Shown piece after piece: positions 27,857-37,475 of a stretch of DNA of 64,000 bases. Both the position numbers and the translations under genes were made by a program. Every line of letters starts with the position of its first letter. The stretch's first letter is position 1. The DNA lies in NCBI GenBank assembly GCA_910587665.1, contig CAJUMZ010000004.1:1-64000 (forward strand), written 5' to 3'. The notes under the pieces were generated by a model. That model was given only the letters and a program-made list of their open reading frames with translations, ran no database searches and was not told the DNA's origin. The stretch is from an uncultured Muribaculum sp. GTDB taxonomy: Bacteria; Bacteroidota; Bacteroidia; Bacteroidales; Muribaculaceae.

Positions 27857-27899
27857 AAAAAAGGAGCTACGCTAAAAAATTTAGACATAGCTCCTTTTT
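27857..27899 (-). terminator. Terminator after the TPR protein gene
   Basis: Stem AAAAAGGAGCTA / TAGCTCCTTTTT (12 bp) with A- and T-tracts on both sides, so it can act in either direction. It ends 16 bp before the stop of the minus-strand TPR gene. Confidence 0.85.
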
Positions 27900-27915
27900 A
27901 TAATTATTTCTCTTA

Positions 27916-29523
27916 TTACTTCATCTTGTCGATGTAGTCGCGGAGAGCCTGGTTGCTTGGATCGAGTTCGTAAACCTTCTCATAATATATCTTTGCGGTG
28001 GGTATATCCTTCTCCATGATATAGTATGATGCGATCTGGCTGTAAGCCTCGTTGTAGATGTCAGAACGCTTGGTCTTGTTTTCAGGATCTTTGTCGAGAA
28101 GCTCAACGACTTTCTGATAGGTCGCCTCCATCTCTGCCGACGGCTTGTTGTCATACTTAACGAGCATCATACGTGCCTTGTTACGCATGGGGATGGGATT
28201 TTCAGGTACCTTTGCGATAACCTGGTCGATGGTCTCGATTGCTTTTGCGATTGCTGCCTGCTTTTCAGGAGATCCTTCCTCCGAGGTGGCGGCTACGTTC
28301 TGGTAGCGGCTTGCGAAAGTCACGAGGTCGTTGGTTGAGTAGTCACCCTTGCCGATATAGTTCTTGAACACCTCAAGAGCTTTCTTGTAGTTCTTGGCTC
28401 CGCTGTAGGCCGAGCTGAGTGCCTTATAAAGGTCAAGCTTTTCCGGATTAACGTCGATTGCTTTCTCATACTCGAAGATTGCAAGCGAGTCTTTGCCAAG
28501 TTCCTGAAGCACTTCGGCAAAAGTAGAGTAGTCATTTGAGGTAAACTTAGCGTTTTTAAGGGCGAACAATCTCTTTGCGGCAGCTTCCGCAGCAGGAAAA
28601 TCCTTCATAGCGGCCTTGTCAAGGAAGGCGATACGCTGGAGCTGGAGATTGTTGGGGTCTGATTCAAGAAGCTTGTTGGCGATTGCAAGACTCTGCTCAT
28701 AGTGCTGTCCATAGTAAAGAAGCACAGAGTAGCGCACCTCATCCTCAACGAAGTGGTTGGGGTTGTTGATGTAGTCGCCATAGGCTGCTGCTGCCTTTGC
28801 CCACTGGTCGTTTTCATAATATTTCTCTGCAAGCTCGCGCTGACCGAGTGCCGAATTGGGGCTTTCCTGAAGAAGCTCCTGAAGTTTGGCGATGGCATAT
28901 TCCGGGTTTACGTTGAAGTAAGCGTTGGCATATTTTACATAAGCTTCGGGAAGACCCTTTGAATAGAGGATTGCATTCTCGTAGTTGGCGGCAGCGTCAC
29001 CCCATTCTTTTTCTGATGCCTTACGGTCGCCGCGGAGCACAAAGATGGCGGGCTCTTTCTTGTTAGCCTTGAGTGCCTGGGCGTCATATTTCTCGATCTC
29101 CTTTGCATACTTTACAGGATCTGTGTTGAAGTATGCACGACCGATTGCTGAAAGCACCCCGGCATCTTTTTTATTGACTTTCTTGGCCTCGTCAAAGTAG
29201 TTTTCCGCCTCTTTGACATTGCCGTTCATGAGAGCGAGTTCACCAAGTCCTACCTTGTTGTATGCATAGTCGGGATTGGCGGCAAGGCCCTTTTCGAAGT
29301 TTGTCTTGGCTGCGGCAAAATCCTTGTTGCGCACATCAATTGCCCCAAGGTAATAATAGGCGACTGCCTTGTCGGTCGACGCGTCATTCAGATTACGCTC
29401 GAGAAGTGCCTTTGCATTGGCAAACTGGTCAGCCTTGAAATACTCAACTCCATCTTTATATCCCTGCGCCGAAGCTGTCACTGCTCCTGCAAGGCAGAGG
29501 GATAACAAAAATTTTAATTTCAT
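27916..29523 (-). CDS. Exported tetratricopeptide-repeat protein
   Basis: Predicted periplasmic scaffold of 535 residues. A signal peptide (about 1-20, ending SAQG) is followed by about a dozen TPR-like helical pairs, e.g. AVAYYYLGAIDVRNKDFAAAKTN split over adjacent helices and EYEKAIDVNPEKLDLYKAL. No catalytic domain was seen. It follows the PstS-like lipoprotein gene by 59 bp, an arrangement also seen in Bacteroidetes TonB/ExbBD-type operons, although exbB, exbD and tonB are absent here. Confidence 0.85.
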   Translation of the reverse strand: MKLKFLLSLCLAGAVTASAQGYKDGVEYFKADQFANAKALLERNLNDASTDKAVAYYYLGAIDVRNKDFAAAKTNFEKGLAANPDYAYNKVGLGELALMNGNVKEAENYFDEAKKVNKKDAGVLSAIGRAYFNTDPVKYAKEIEKYDAQALKANKKEPAIFVLRGDRKASEKEWGDAAANYENAILYSKGLPEAYVKYANAYFNVNPEYAIAKLQELLQESPNSALGQRELAEKYYENDQWAKAAAAYGDYINNPNHFVEDEVRYSVLLYYGQHYEQSLAIANKLLESDPNNLQLQRIAFLDKAAMKDFPAAEAAAKRLFALKNAKFTSNDYSTFAEVLQELGKDSLAIFEYEKAIDVNPEKLDLYKALSSAYSGAKNYKKALEVFKNYIGKGDYSTNDLVTFASRYQNVAATSEEGSPEKQAAIAKAIETIDQVIAKVPENPIPMRNKARMMLVKYDNKPSAEMEATYQKVVELLDKDPENKTKRSDIYNEAYSQIASYYIMEKDIPTAKIYYEKVYELDPSNQALRDYIDKMK

Positions 29524-29582
29524 GTTGTTTTAACCTGTTTTGTTGTTAATATATTAATTTGATTGTTTGCTTTACTTTTGGT

Positions 29583-30569
29583 TTAATTAAGATTTACCAT
29601 TCGTGGTTGCACGCGTGCCGGAAGTATTCCTGTGCGCTGGATGATTTTTTGACCGATTGTCCCGGTCACAAATGAATAGAATCCGTGTGACAGGCTTCCG
29701 TTTGCCGCGGTCGATATCATGTACATCGAGCGGTAGAGCGGATAGCTTCCGTCATAGATGTAGCCCTGATATGGCTTGTATGCCCTGAAATCATCTTTGC
29801 TGCTTACCTTGAGCACCTTTACCGAAGTGTCAAATTCCGAGACGGTCGTGTCCTGCTGGCTAAGTGACTTGATTCGCTCTTCGCGGGAAAGGTCGCGGGT
29901 GCGCATATCCGAGCTGATCCAGCTTACGCCGATTATGCCTAAGGCGTTTTTACGCTGTTGCACCTGGCTGAACACTTCCTGATTGGAGTTTTGGGCAAAT
30001 ACGTTGTCGGCAAATTTAGCTCCGTTCATTACAGAGTCACGCATGTACTGAACAGTGCTTGACCCCTCGTTGTCAAAGACTACCTGAATGTCGCTCTTTA
30101 ACATACCCGGTCCAAGCTGCGACCATTCGGTGGTCTTGCCTGTCAGTATGTCGGCGATCTCGCTTACCGACAGCTGCTCTACCGGATTGTCCGGATTCAC
30201 GATGAGGGCTATCGCGTCGACGGCTATGCGGTTGGAGCGCACATGGCGGTTTTTTGCCTTGATATATTCTTTTTCCTTATCGTTAAGGTCGCGTGTGATC
30301 ACGATAAGCTTTGTCTTGAAGTCAAGCAATGAGTCGATACAAGCTTTCTCCGATTCATAGTAGGGGATGATGCTTGCCTTGCCGTTGGTGTTGTATTCAA
30401 ACACATCGATCTCCTGATCCATGATATTCTCAAAACTTGCGTCACACACGATCGTGGCTATGCCCGATGTGCTCGTGTTGGTCGGTGCCTTGCGACAAGA
30501 AATCGCGCCGGCGAGCAATAGTGACGTCAGCGCAATTCCTGTATATTTTGTGATTTTTCTATTTATCAT
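29583..30569 (-). CDS. PstS-like phosphate-binding lipoprotein
   Basis: A 328-residue substrate-binding protein of the PBP-like fold. The N-terminus has a lipobox with Cys25 (AISC) after a hydrophobic stretch. Family-like segments include VNPDNPVEQLSVSEIADILTG split across two strands and FDNEGSSTVQYMRDS. Phosphate is the usual ligand, but no pstC/A/B genes are nearby, so it may act as a sensor or scaffold component instead. It sits between a small membrane protein gene and the TPR gene, in the same orientation. Confidence 0.8.
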   Translation of the reverse strand: MINRKITKYTGIALTSLLLAGAISCRKAPTNTSTSGIATIVCDASFENIMDQEIDVFEYNTNGKASIIPYYESEKACIDSLLDFKTKLIVITRDLNDKEKEYIKAKNRHVRSNRIAVDAIALIVNPDNPVEQLSVSEIADILTGKTTEWSQLGPGMLKSDIQVVFDNEGSSTVQYMRDSVMNGAKFADNVFAQNSNQEVFSQVQQRKNALGIIGVSWISSDMRTRDLSREERIKSLSQQDTTVSEFDTSVKVLKVSSKDDFRAYKPYQGYIYDGSYPLYRSMYMISTAANGSLSHGFYSFVTGTIGQKIIQRTGILPARVQPRMVNLN

Positions 30570-30587
30570 GACTATATGTTTTGGTCA

Positions 30588-30827
30588 TTAATATTCATCA
30601 CCTATGTTACGGTCGATGCCCTTGAACTGGCGATAGCCGCGCCATACTCCGTAAACTATCAGAAGGATACCGCCGACCCAGCGAAGCCATTCCCAGGGAC
30701 CGCTTTCCCACTGGAAGAAATTGATAAGCAGTAATATGCCCATACCTACGTAAATCACGATCATGAAAATACCGAAAATAGTTCTTGCGGTATTGCCGCC
30801 TTTGTTTACATTACCTTCCTGGCTCAT
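30588..30827 (-). CDS. Small two-helix membrane protein
   Basis: Seventy-nine residues with a polar N-terminus and two hydrophobic helices (about 16-36 and 47-62), then a short basic and acidic tail. No characterised family recognised. It begins the operon with the PstS-like and TPR genes (18-bp gap). Homologous small proteins occur next to PstS-like genes in Bacteroidetes as far as I recall. Confidence 0.7.
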   Translation of the reverse strand: MSQEGNVNKGGNTARTIFGIFMIVIYVGMGILLLINFFQWESGPWEWLRWVGGILLIVYGVWRGYRQFKGIDRNIGDEY

Positions 30828-31060
30828 AATAAAAAGTTTTTAGTGTTGTCAATCATTCGTCAGGATCTTTCAAACTCCTGTTATAAAATTAACACTTTCC
30901 TTCATTAATAGTTCGTAAAATACAGGGTTAGATGTCACTCTCCGAATCTTGGTCAATTCAGAGTGGTAAAGTTAAGTAAAATTTTAGATATGACATAGCG
31001 ATATATTCACATATTAAACACAATTAACATCGGCGGCTCTCTTTTTACGCAGCTATTTCT

Positions 31061-31068
31061 TAATTTTG
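31061..31068 (+). promoter_or_regulatory. -7 box of rarA
   Basis: TAATTTTG about 23 bp before the rarA ATG. Confidence 0.6.
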
Positions 31069-31090
31069 TATCAGTTTAATCTCTTTTATT

Positions 31091-32368
31091 ATGCAGGCTC
31101 CACTCGCGGAAAGACTACGACCACATACTGTTGACGAATACATAGGGCAGACTCACCTTGTCGGTCCCGGATCAGTGTTGCGACGTATGATTGACTCCGG
31201 TAATGTGACTTCCTTCATCCTATGGGGACCTCCCGGAGTGGGGAAGACCACGCTTGCGCGTATCATAGCCAATACCACTCAATCATCGTTCTATACCCTG
31301 AGCGCTGTCCATTCCGGAGTAAAGGAGGTGAGGGAGGTGCTTGACCGTTGCAAGGCTGATGCGGCAAGCATGTTTTCCAAGGGGAGGCCTATACTGTTTA
31401 TCGACGAGATCCATCGCTTTAACAAGGCTCAGCAGGACAGCCTGCTCGGGGCGGTGGAGAGCGGTATCGTTACTCTTATCGGCGCCACGACTGAAAATCC
31501 GTCTTTTGAAGTAATACGACCTCTGCTTTCAAGGGCGCAGGTATATGTGCTGAAGCCGCTTGAGGAAGATGACCTCAATACGTTGCTCACACGTGCCATA
31601 ACGACCGATACCGTGCTGAAAAAACGAAAATTCAGGATTGATAGCACTAAGGCGCTTTTCCGTTTTGCCGGCGGCGACGGAAGGAAACTGCTTAATATCC
31701 TTGATCTTATCGAGCAGTCGGCTATGCCCGACGAGGAGATTGTGATCGACGACAAGACTGTCACCGAGCGTCTTCAGGAAAATCCGCTTGCCTATGATAA
31801 GACGGGAGAGATGCACTACGACATAATATCGGCATTTATAAAAAGTATACGCGGCAGCGACCCGGATGCCGCGGTCTATTGGCTTGCACGCATGATCGCA
31901 GGAGGAGAGGCTCCGGAGTTCATAGCGAGGCGTCTTGTTATTCTCGCTGCCGAGGATATAGGCCTTGCCAATCCAAATGCCCTGTTGCTTGCTAATGCCA
32001 CCTTTGATGTGATCCATAAGATCGGATGGCCTGAGGGGCGGATTCCGCTTGCGGAGTGTGCCGTGTATCTTGCCACATCGCCGAAGAGCAATTCGGCGTA
32101 TCTTTCCATTGATGCCGCCCTTGCCAAGGTCGAGGAAACAGGCAATCTGCCCGTGCCGCTGCATTTGCGCAATGCTCCTACGAAACTTATGAAAAACCTT
32201 GATTACGGCAAAAATTACAAGTATGCCCATGACTATCCCGGAAATTTTGTGCGCCAGCAATTTCTTCCCGATGCTCTCGATGGTGTAACATTCTGGAAAC
32301 CATGCTCCAATACTTCTGAAGATCGCTTGAAAACACTTCAGGAAAGCCGGTGGGGTAAAAAATATTGA
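31091..32368 (+). CDS. rarA: Replication-associated recombination protein A (AAA+ ATPase)
   Basis: RarA/MgsA, related to clamp loaders, acts at stalled replication forks. The 425 residues show the family N-terminus PLAERLRP, Walker A GPPGVGKTT (46-54), Walker B FIDEIHRFNKAQQD (about 103-116) and sensor segment LIGATTENPSFEV. The C-terminal tetramerisation region contains GSDPDAAVYWLARMI and YPGNFVRQQFLPD. Length is typical. It is upstream of an ECF sigma operon but has its own promoter. Confidence 0.95.
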   Translation: MQAPLAERLRPHTVDEYIGQTHLVGPGSVLRRMIDSGNVTSFILWGPPGVGKTTLARIIANTTQSSFYTLSAVHSGVKEVREVLDRCKADAASMFSKGRPILFIDEIHRFNKAQQDSLLGAVESGIVTLIGATTENPSFEVIRPLLSRAQVYVLKPLEEDDLNTLLTRAITTDTVLKKRKFRIDSTKALFRFAGGDGRKLLNILDLIEQSAMPDEEIVIDDKTVTERLQENPLAYDKTGEMHYDIISAFIKSIRGSDPDAAVYWLARMIAGGEAPEFIARRLVILAAEDIGLANPNALLLANATFDVIHKIGWPEGRIPLAECAVYLATSPKSNSAYLSIDAALAKVEETGNLPVPLHLRNAPTKLMKNLDYGKNYKYAHDYPGNFVRQQFLPDALDGVTFWKPCSNTSEDRLKTLQESRWGKKY

Positions 32369-32419
32369 CCCCGGGTGTCACATTTTTCAGCCTCGCACGT
32401 CTACTTCATGTAGAACAAT

Positions 32420-32917
32420 ATGGCAACTGACAATTTCAAACATCTTGTATTGACTCACTATGGGTCAATGTATCGCGTCGCATATTCAATATTGCGCGAT
32501 CGCGATGATGCACAGGATGCCGTGCAGGATGCCGTGGCGGCTATGTGGGCGCAGAGAGCGCGCCTGTCGGAAATTGACAATTATGAATCATTCTGCGTAA
32601 AGGCGGTTAAAAACCGTTGTATCGACATGATGCGTACGCGCGCGGCTCGTCAGGAGTTTTCGGACGAGGACACCGTTCAACATGGCGGCCATGTCAACCC
32701 CGTGGAGGAAATCGAGGCACGTGACAGCCTTTCGATTGTAAAGTCGCTTGTGGAGCAATTGCCCCCGATACAGCGTGAGGTGCTTCGACTTCGCTCCGAG
32801 GCCGGCTGTGACTTGCAGGAAATCGCCCGCTTGACAGGAGTGACTCATGAAAATGCCCGGACATTGCTCTCTCGGGCGCGACGACGATTAAAAGAATTAT
32901 ACAACAATATAAAATGA
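32420..32917 (+). CDS. ECF-type RNA polymerase sigma factor
   Basis: A 165-residue sigma-70 factor of the ECF class. Region 2 (about 15-85, with AYSILRDRDDAQDAVQDA) recognises the -10 element. Region 4 (about 110-160, with LPPIQREVLRLRSEAGCDLQEIA split by the helix turn) recognises the -35. It overlaps the next gene by 4 bp (ATGA), so translation is coupled. The downstream membrane protein is the likely anti-sigma partner. Confidence 0.92.
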   Translation: MATDNFKHLVLTHYGSMYRVAYSILRDRDDAQDAVQDAVAAMWAQRARLSEIDNYESFCVKAVKNRCIDMMRTRAARQEFSDEDTVQHGGHVNPVEEIEARDSLSIVKSLVEQLPPIQREVLRLRSEAGCDLQEIARLTGVTHENARTLLSRARRRLKELYNNIK

Positions 32918-33465
32918 TGACTGAACATTACGAACTGAAGCAATTGCTCAATCTATATTACAGCGGATTGACGACGCCCGATGATGAGAAAAGACTCGTC
33001 AAGATGTTTGAGTCAATCGACGAGTTGCCGGAGGAATTGGCTGCTGACCGTGACATAGTGATTGCGCTTGCCGGTGAGGAAGTGGAAATTCCCAAGGAGG
33101 CTCCCGTAATTATCGGCATGTTGGTCGATAAGCTTGAAAGCCGGGATAAGCGTTATGCCGCAGGCCGTCGGTTTATTGCATTTACGGGCGTTGCCGCCAG
33201 CCTTGCGATTGTCGTGTCGCTGGTATTGTTTATAGTCCGTAACGGTACCCCCAATCCTTATGAGATTACCGATCCGCAGACAGCTTTCAATGAGACCGAG
33301 CGCGCGTTGCTAATGGTATCGGAAGGATTGAACAAGACTGATGCTTTCATGGATGAGGCAAGCCACACGCTGTCAAAGATTACATTTATCGATGACAGCC
33401 TCTTTGAGGAAGAGTATATTTTTGAAGACTCCGTATATAATGATGTTGACGATGAGAGGATTTAG
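32914..33465 (+). CDS. Single-pass membrane protein, probable anti-sigma factor
   Basis: A 183-residue protein with a cytosolic acidic N-terminal part (about 1-88), one membrane helix (about 89-109, FTGVAASLAIVVSLVLFIV) and a periplasmic tail. It has no clear zinc-binding HxxxCxxC motif. The anti-sigma role is inferred from topology and from the 4-bp overlap with the ECF sigma gene. Its 3' end overlaps the DUF4252 gene. Confidence 0.75.
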   Translation: MMTEHYELKQLLNLYYSGLTTPDDEKRLVKMFESIDELPEELAADRDIVIALAGEEVEIPKEAPVIIGMLVDKLESRDKRYAAGRRFIAFTGVAASLAIVVSLVLFIVRNGTPNPYEITDPQTAFNETERALLMVSEGLNKTDAFMDEASHTLSKITFIDDSLFEEEYIFEDSVYNDVDDERI

Positions 33466-33919
33466 ATTGCTCCTTGCCGGTATGTTGTCCGTTGCCTCGG
33501 CATTTGTCGCGGCGTCGCAGAACAAGACTTTTGAGAAGATATCAGAGCTTCCCGAAGCTCAGTATGCCTATATCTCGGAGTCTATGCTGTCATCAATGGG
33601 GACAATGGTCGATCAGCCGCAATTTGTCGCTGCTGCCGCCGACCGGCTGAAAAGCCTTGAGATATTGACTTGCGAGGAGCCGGAGTCTTTTGACAAGATA
33701 AGGAAAATGCTTGACTCTTGTGCAAATGAGCTACAACTGCTGTCAAGGATGCGTGACGAGCATGAGAATATCGAGATTTACGGTAAGCGTAACGGTGAGA
33801 ACCTGTCGAGCCTGCTTCTTATAAAAATAAAGGGAGAGCCGGAGGTGCTTTCCGCAATATTCATGACAGGTGACATTGACCCCGATTCGCTCAGGTCACT
33901 CTCCAGGCCTGTCGAATGA
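33443..33919 (+). CDS. DUF4252-family exported protein
   Basis: Small exported protein. The frame is open further upstream, but a signal peptide (RGFRLLLAGMLSVASAFVAAS) begins only at the clustered ATGs at 33440, 33443 and 33452, so a start there is preferred. The mature part has YAYISESMLSSM and LKSLEILTCEE, matching my recollection of DUF4252 proteins, which recur downstream of ECF sigma/anti-sigma pairs in Bacteroidetes. Function unknown. It overlaps the preceding gene by 23 bp at this start. Terminator at 33980-34008. Confidence 0.75.
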   Translation: MLTMRGFRLLLAGMLSVASAFVAASQNKTFEKISELPEAQYAYISESMLSSMGTMVDQPQFVAAAADRLKSLEILTCEEPESFDKIRKMLDSCANELQLLSRMRDEHENIEIYGKRNGENLSSLLLIKIKGEPEVLSAIFMTGDIDPDSLRSLSRPVE

Positions 33920-33979
33920 CTGATTAAATAGACTTTGTAATAATAACCATCATATACAATTTATAACTTCAAAAACGTG

Positions 33980-34008
33980 ATAGGGCAACCCGCGACGGAT
34001 TGCCCTAT
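33980..34008. terminator. Terminator between DUF4252 and lrgB genes
   Basis: Perfect 9-bp stem ATAGGGCAA / TTGCCCTAT with an 11-base loop, followed by TTTTAT on the plus strand. Lies between convergent genes. Confidence 0.8.
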
Positions 34009-34035
34009 TTTTATGTGGCATGCTTGTACCATGGG

Positions 34036-34728
34036 TTAATAGCCGAGCAGGCTGAGGATCATCGGTGTCAGCAGTGCGGTGAACAGTCCGTTAAGGGTAA
34101 GTCCCAATGAAGAGAACGCCCCGTAACGGTAACCGACATCCATTGCCGCCGATGTGCCTACGGCGTGGGCGGCTGTCCCCATTGACAGCCCCTGGGCGAT
34201 GGGGCTTTTCACGCGTGAGTATTTCATCATCCTGAATCCTGCCATGCCTCCGAAAATGCCCGTGCATACAACCACTGCGGCTGTCAGGGCCGGTATTCCT
34301 CCGACTGTCTGTGCTATCTCCATGGCTATAGGGGTAGTCACTGATTTTGGCGCAAGAGAGAGTATCACCTCTTTTGACGCTCCGAGCACTCCGGCAACTG
34401 CTACAACCGACACCACTCCGACTATACATCCTGCGAGTTCGGCAAGCAATATCGGGAGAAGTTGCTTCTTTATAGCTTCAAGCTGCCGGTAAAGTGGCAC
34501 TCCGAGCGCGACAACCGCCGGCTTGAGCCAAAAATCGATATATTCTCCTCCTTCAGCGTAAGTCTCATATTCTACGCCGGTTGACATAAGCACGCATATC
34601 AATATCGCGATTGTCACAAGTATAGGGTTCAGGAACGCGATTCCCGTACGGCGTTGCAGGAGTTGAGCCGCCACATATACCACGAAGGTAAGCGCAATCA
34701 GGAAATATTTATTCTCGAGATAGCTCAT
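34036..34728 (-). CDS. lrgB: LrgB/CidB-family membrane protein
   Basis: A 230-residue inner-membrane protein with about seven hydrophobic helices and the family segment APKSVTTPIAMEIAQTVGG. LrgB/CidB proteins work with LrgA/CidA holin-like partners. Roles in murein hydrolase control and in glycolate/pyruvate transport have been described for relatives. The gene overlaps the LrgA gene by 20 bp, so the pair is translationally coupled. Confidence 0.88.
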   Translation of the reverse strand: MSYLENKYFLIALTFVVYVAAQLLQRRTGIAFLNPILVTIAILICVLMSTGVEYETYAEGGEYIDFWLKPAVVALGVPLYRQLEAIKKQLLPILLAELAGCIVGVVSVVAVAGVLGASKEVILSLAPKSVTTPIAMEIAQTVGGIPALTAAVVVCTGIFGGMAGFRMMKYSRVKSPIAQGLSMGTAAHAVGTSAAMDVGYRYGAFSSLGLTLNGLFTALLTPMILSLLGY

Positions 34729-35074
34729 GACGCGTTGAAGTTAGACGACGGACATACTGGTGCACACGCCCGGTGACCGCAAGAATGAAAAATGTACTTA
34801 TCACCGATGCTGCGATTATAGGCAGCCATTGTGACTTGATAATGCCGAGGCAATTCATCAATCCTACCCCGGCGGGTACAAAGAAAAAGCCGAGATTTTT
34901 CACCAAAAAATCCGATACCTTGTCGACCCACATGACTCTTACTATACCTACTTTCAGACTGCCTGCAAGCAACAGCATGCCGATGATGCTCGACGGGATC
35001 GGAATCCCTGTGAGCCATACAATCAATTCGCCCAATGCAAGGAATGCAAAGAGCACTGCACATTGAAAAATCAT
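34709..35074 (-). CDS. lrgA: LrgA/CidA-family holin-like membrane protein
   Basis: A 121-residue protein with four hydrophobic helices, including LTGIPIPSSIIGMLLLAGSL and FFFVPAGVGLMN typical of the family. First gene of the LrgA-LrgB pair. Which of the Lrg or Cid subgroup it belongs to cannot be decided by eye. Confidence 0.85.
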   Translation of the reverse strand: MIFQCAVLFAFLALGELIVWLTGIPIPSSIIGMLLLAGSLKVGIVRVMWVDKVSDFLVKNLGFFFVPAGVGLMNCLGIIKSQWLPIIAASVISTFFILAVTGRVHQYVRRLTSTRHELSRE

Positions 35075-35155
35075 AATACAAGAAAAAACTTAAAACAATC
35101 TTTTTATAACGATTTGACTTAACTATATTATATATGTCGGTTACAAATTTTATCG

Positions 35156-37471
35156 CTAATGCAGGAATCTTGGTGCAAGGAAGAATAGCCCGAATGACAA
35201 GCCTACATTCCATTTTGTGCCGGGGGTATTACAATAGTTTATATAGGCGGTGAGATGAGCGAACGGTAACGCATATACAGCTGCGACTTCCCCGAAAAAT
35301 ACCGGATCGGCAAACCAGTCGCCATATCTGGCTTTTACCATTGTCGATCTTGACTGTTCTGTCGGTATTTCAGCAATGACTTTGCGCCATGGCATGAAGC
35401 AGTGAAATTCGCCTCTTAGCTGAAGCATGCTGGTTACTTTCCATATTGGCAGTACTCCGAATGTCGTGTATTGTGGAGCGCGCAATGACGCGTTGAATGA
35501 ATTGTAGGTCGACGCAGTAGGATGAAACACCGGCAGCATGACCATCGTGGCGGCATAATTGTCAAGAAGCTTGCGTGTGGAAATCTCGACATTTCCTTCA
35601 ATACCGATCGAAAGTGCCCGGTTAAGCGACCAATAGCGTTCATAACTGAATGCCGCTTGAAGCCAGTTGACTCCTTTTTGTTCCTGACGGAGCGACTTGT
35701 CGTTTTTAGGGAAGAAACTGTAGTTGCCGTATACACCGAATGCCGAAGCATGTATCATCATGCCGTTGGTGGCATAATTCTGGTCGTTGAGAGTGTTGTA
35801 TTCATATATGGCGCGTATCTGTCCGAGCACGTAAGTGGCGCGGTCGCGTTCCATATCGTTGACTGTCAGCCCGTCAAAAAAACGGCTGCTGAGCCTTCCC
35901 GCTCCGGCGTCGATTTCAAGCTTGCCGCTCTTGCCCATAGCCATACCATAGCGCAATCTTCCGAAAAGTTCGGTATTTGTGACGAGCGTGTTGCCCTCGT
36001 CGTAGAATATCCTGTCGCTGTCAAACATCTTCTCTCTCGATATTACGGCTTGGACTTTCATGTAGGAGGGAATTGCCGAGCGCATGTTCATCTTGAGATC
36101 AAGCAGTCCTGCCATGTAGCTTTGTCCTATCCAGCCATTGACTGAGGTGCTGAGTGAGTTGAAGCTTAGCGTGTTGTATCCTGCCGAGGCAAAAAGCATG
36201 GAATTGGTCGACGAACTGATGTATCCGCCGAGTCCTAAATTGAAATTGTTTTTGACATCGGCTTTCAGGTCGAGCGCAAACCGCTGTGTCGTGTCGTTCC
36301 AAATTGCACGCGGCACAAAATTGCGCAGTTTGCCGGGGGTTATGGCGCGGTAATATGCATCCTTTGCCTGGTCTAACCCGAATGTGTCACGTCTACCTTT
36401 GGTAAATATATATTTAAGATAGGCGTCCTGGGCTGGTGTGCCGCCATGTACATATACCGAATCAAACAAAACATAAGGCGTCTCCGACTTGAATACTGCA
36501 CGACGCAGTTTGCGCGTCTCTGCCGGAATCCTTGACGTGACACGGCTTTTTATGGAATCCATCATCTCCATGGCGCAATCATATCCTATCTGGTAAATCT
36601 GGCGACATGCGGGAAAGTCAAGTAATCCGAACTGCTGTACAGGCACTTTCAGTTTTATTCCCTCGTCGGAGGGTAGGGTATAGTCATTTTTCTGGATCAC
36701 CATATCCTCGATCTGCTGCATCAGGTTATTGGGATCGGGCTTCTTGTCGGGCGAAGACACGTCGACGCCTATCATTATGTCAGGCGCGAAGTCTTCTCTC
36801 ATCACGTCTACCGGAAAATTGTCGTATATGCCGCCGTCATATACAAGCACACCATCCATTTCGATTGGCTGGAATACTATGGGAAATGACATTGAGGCGC
36901 GTATGGCGTCGCCGAGCGAGCCGCTGTGGCATACGATCTTATGCTTGTGGTACACGTCTGACGTGACACAGCGGAACGGTACGAACAGGTTGTTGAAATC
37001 TCCGTTACACTGGGCTGAGTAGCCGGCAAAGAGGTCCATGAACGCAAAGTTCATCGGCAGGGGATTGATAAGGCTCGTGGGCAGTATGTTGTTGCTCTTT
37101 GTGCTGTCGTTAAGGTTGAGGTTTATGTTGGCGAGCTTGGGCGTAGGCTCCTCGCGTGCATAGTAATATGTCCATCGGGGGTCGATTGTGCCGGTCGACC
37201 AATAGCTGAATCCCTTTGATTCGATCAGCTCCATCATTTCCTCCGGGGTATATCCCGCGGCATACAATCCTCCTACTATCGCGCCCATGGAGGTACCCGC
37301 GATATAGTCTATCGGTATGTTGTTCTCCTCAAGGGCTTTTATCACACCGATATGAGCGATTCCTTTCGCGCCTCCGCCGCTGAGAACGAGTCCCACTGAC
37401 TGCTGGGCGTGAATGGTTACAGTTAATAATATTGCCGCTATTGTCGTGATTACCTGCGGCAGCTTTTTCAT
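35156..37471 (-). CDS. Patatin-like phospholipase with outer-membrane beta-barrel domain
   Basis: Predicted PlpD-like outer-membrane protein of 771 residues from the chosen start. The ATG at 37471 begins a signal peptide (about 1-22, ending HAQQ); an in-frame ATG 30 bp upstream would lie inside serB and lacks a signal. The patatin domain shows the oxyanion loop SGGGAKG (31-37), the nucleophile elbow GTSMG (Ser61) and the DGG of the Ser-Asp dyad (Asp212). A POTRA-like segment and a long beta-strand-rich C-terminal half follow, ending in Phe-Leu-His. Likely hydrolyses phospholipids. It starts 4 bp after serB. Confidence 0.88.
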   Translation of the reverse strand: MKKLPQVITTIAAILLTVTIHAQQSVGLVLSGGGAKGIAHIGVIKALEENNIPIDYIAGTSMGAIVGGLYAAGYTPEEMMELIESKGFSYWSTGTIDPRWTYYYAREEPTPKLANINLNLNDSTKSNNILPTSLINPLPMNFAFMDLFAGYSAQCNGDFNNLFVPFRCVTSDVYHKHKIVCHSGSLGDAIRASMSFPIVFQPIEMDGVLVYDGGIYDNFPVDVMREDFAPDIMIGVDVSSPDKKPDPNNLMQQIEDMVIQKNDYTLPSDEGIKLKVPVQQFGLLDFPACRQIYQIGYDCAMEMMDSIKSRVTSRIPAETRKLRRAVFKSETPYVLFDSVYVHGGTPAQDAYLKYIFTKGRRDTFGLDQAKDAYYRAITPGKLRNFVPRAIWNDTTQRFALDLKADVKNNFNLGLGGYISSSTNSMLFASAGYNTLSFNSLSTSVNGWIGQSYMAGLLDLKMNMRSAIPSYMKVQAVISREKMFDSDRIFYDEGNTLVTNTELFGRLRYGMAMGKSGKLEIDAGAGRLSSRFFDGLTVNDMERDRATYVLGQIRAIYEYNTLNDQNYATNGMMIHASAFGVYGNYSFFPKNDKSLRQEQKGVNWLQAAFSYERYWSLNRALSIGIEGNVEISTRKLLDNYAATMVMLPVFHPTASTYNSFNASLRAPQYTTFGVLPIWKVTSMLQLRGEFHCFMPWRKVIAEIPTEQSRSTMVKARYGDWFADPVFFGEVAAVYALPFAHLTAYINYCNTPGTKWNVGLSFGLFFLAPRFLH

Positions 37472-37475
37472 TTTC

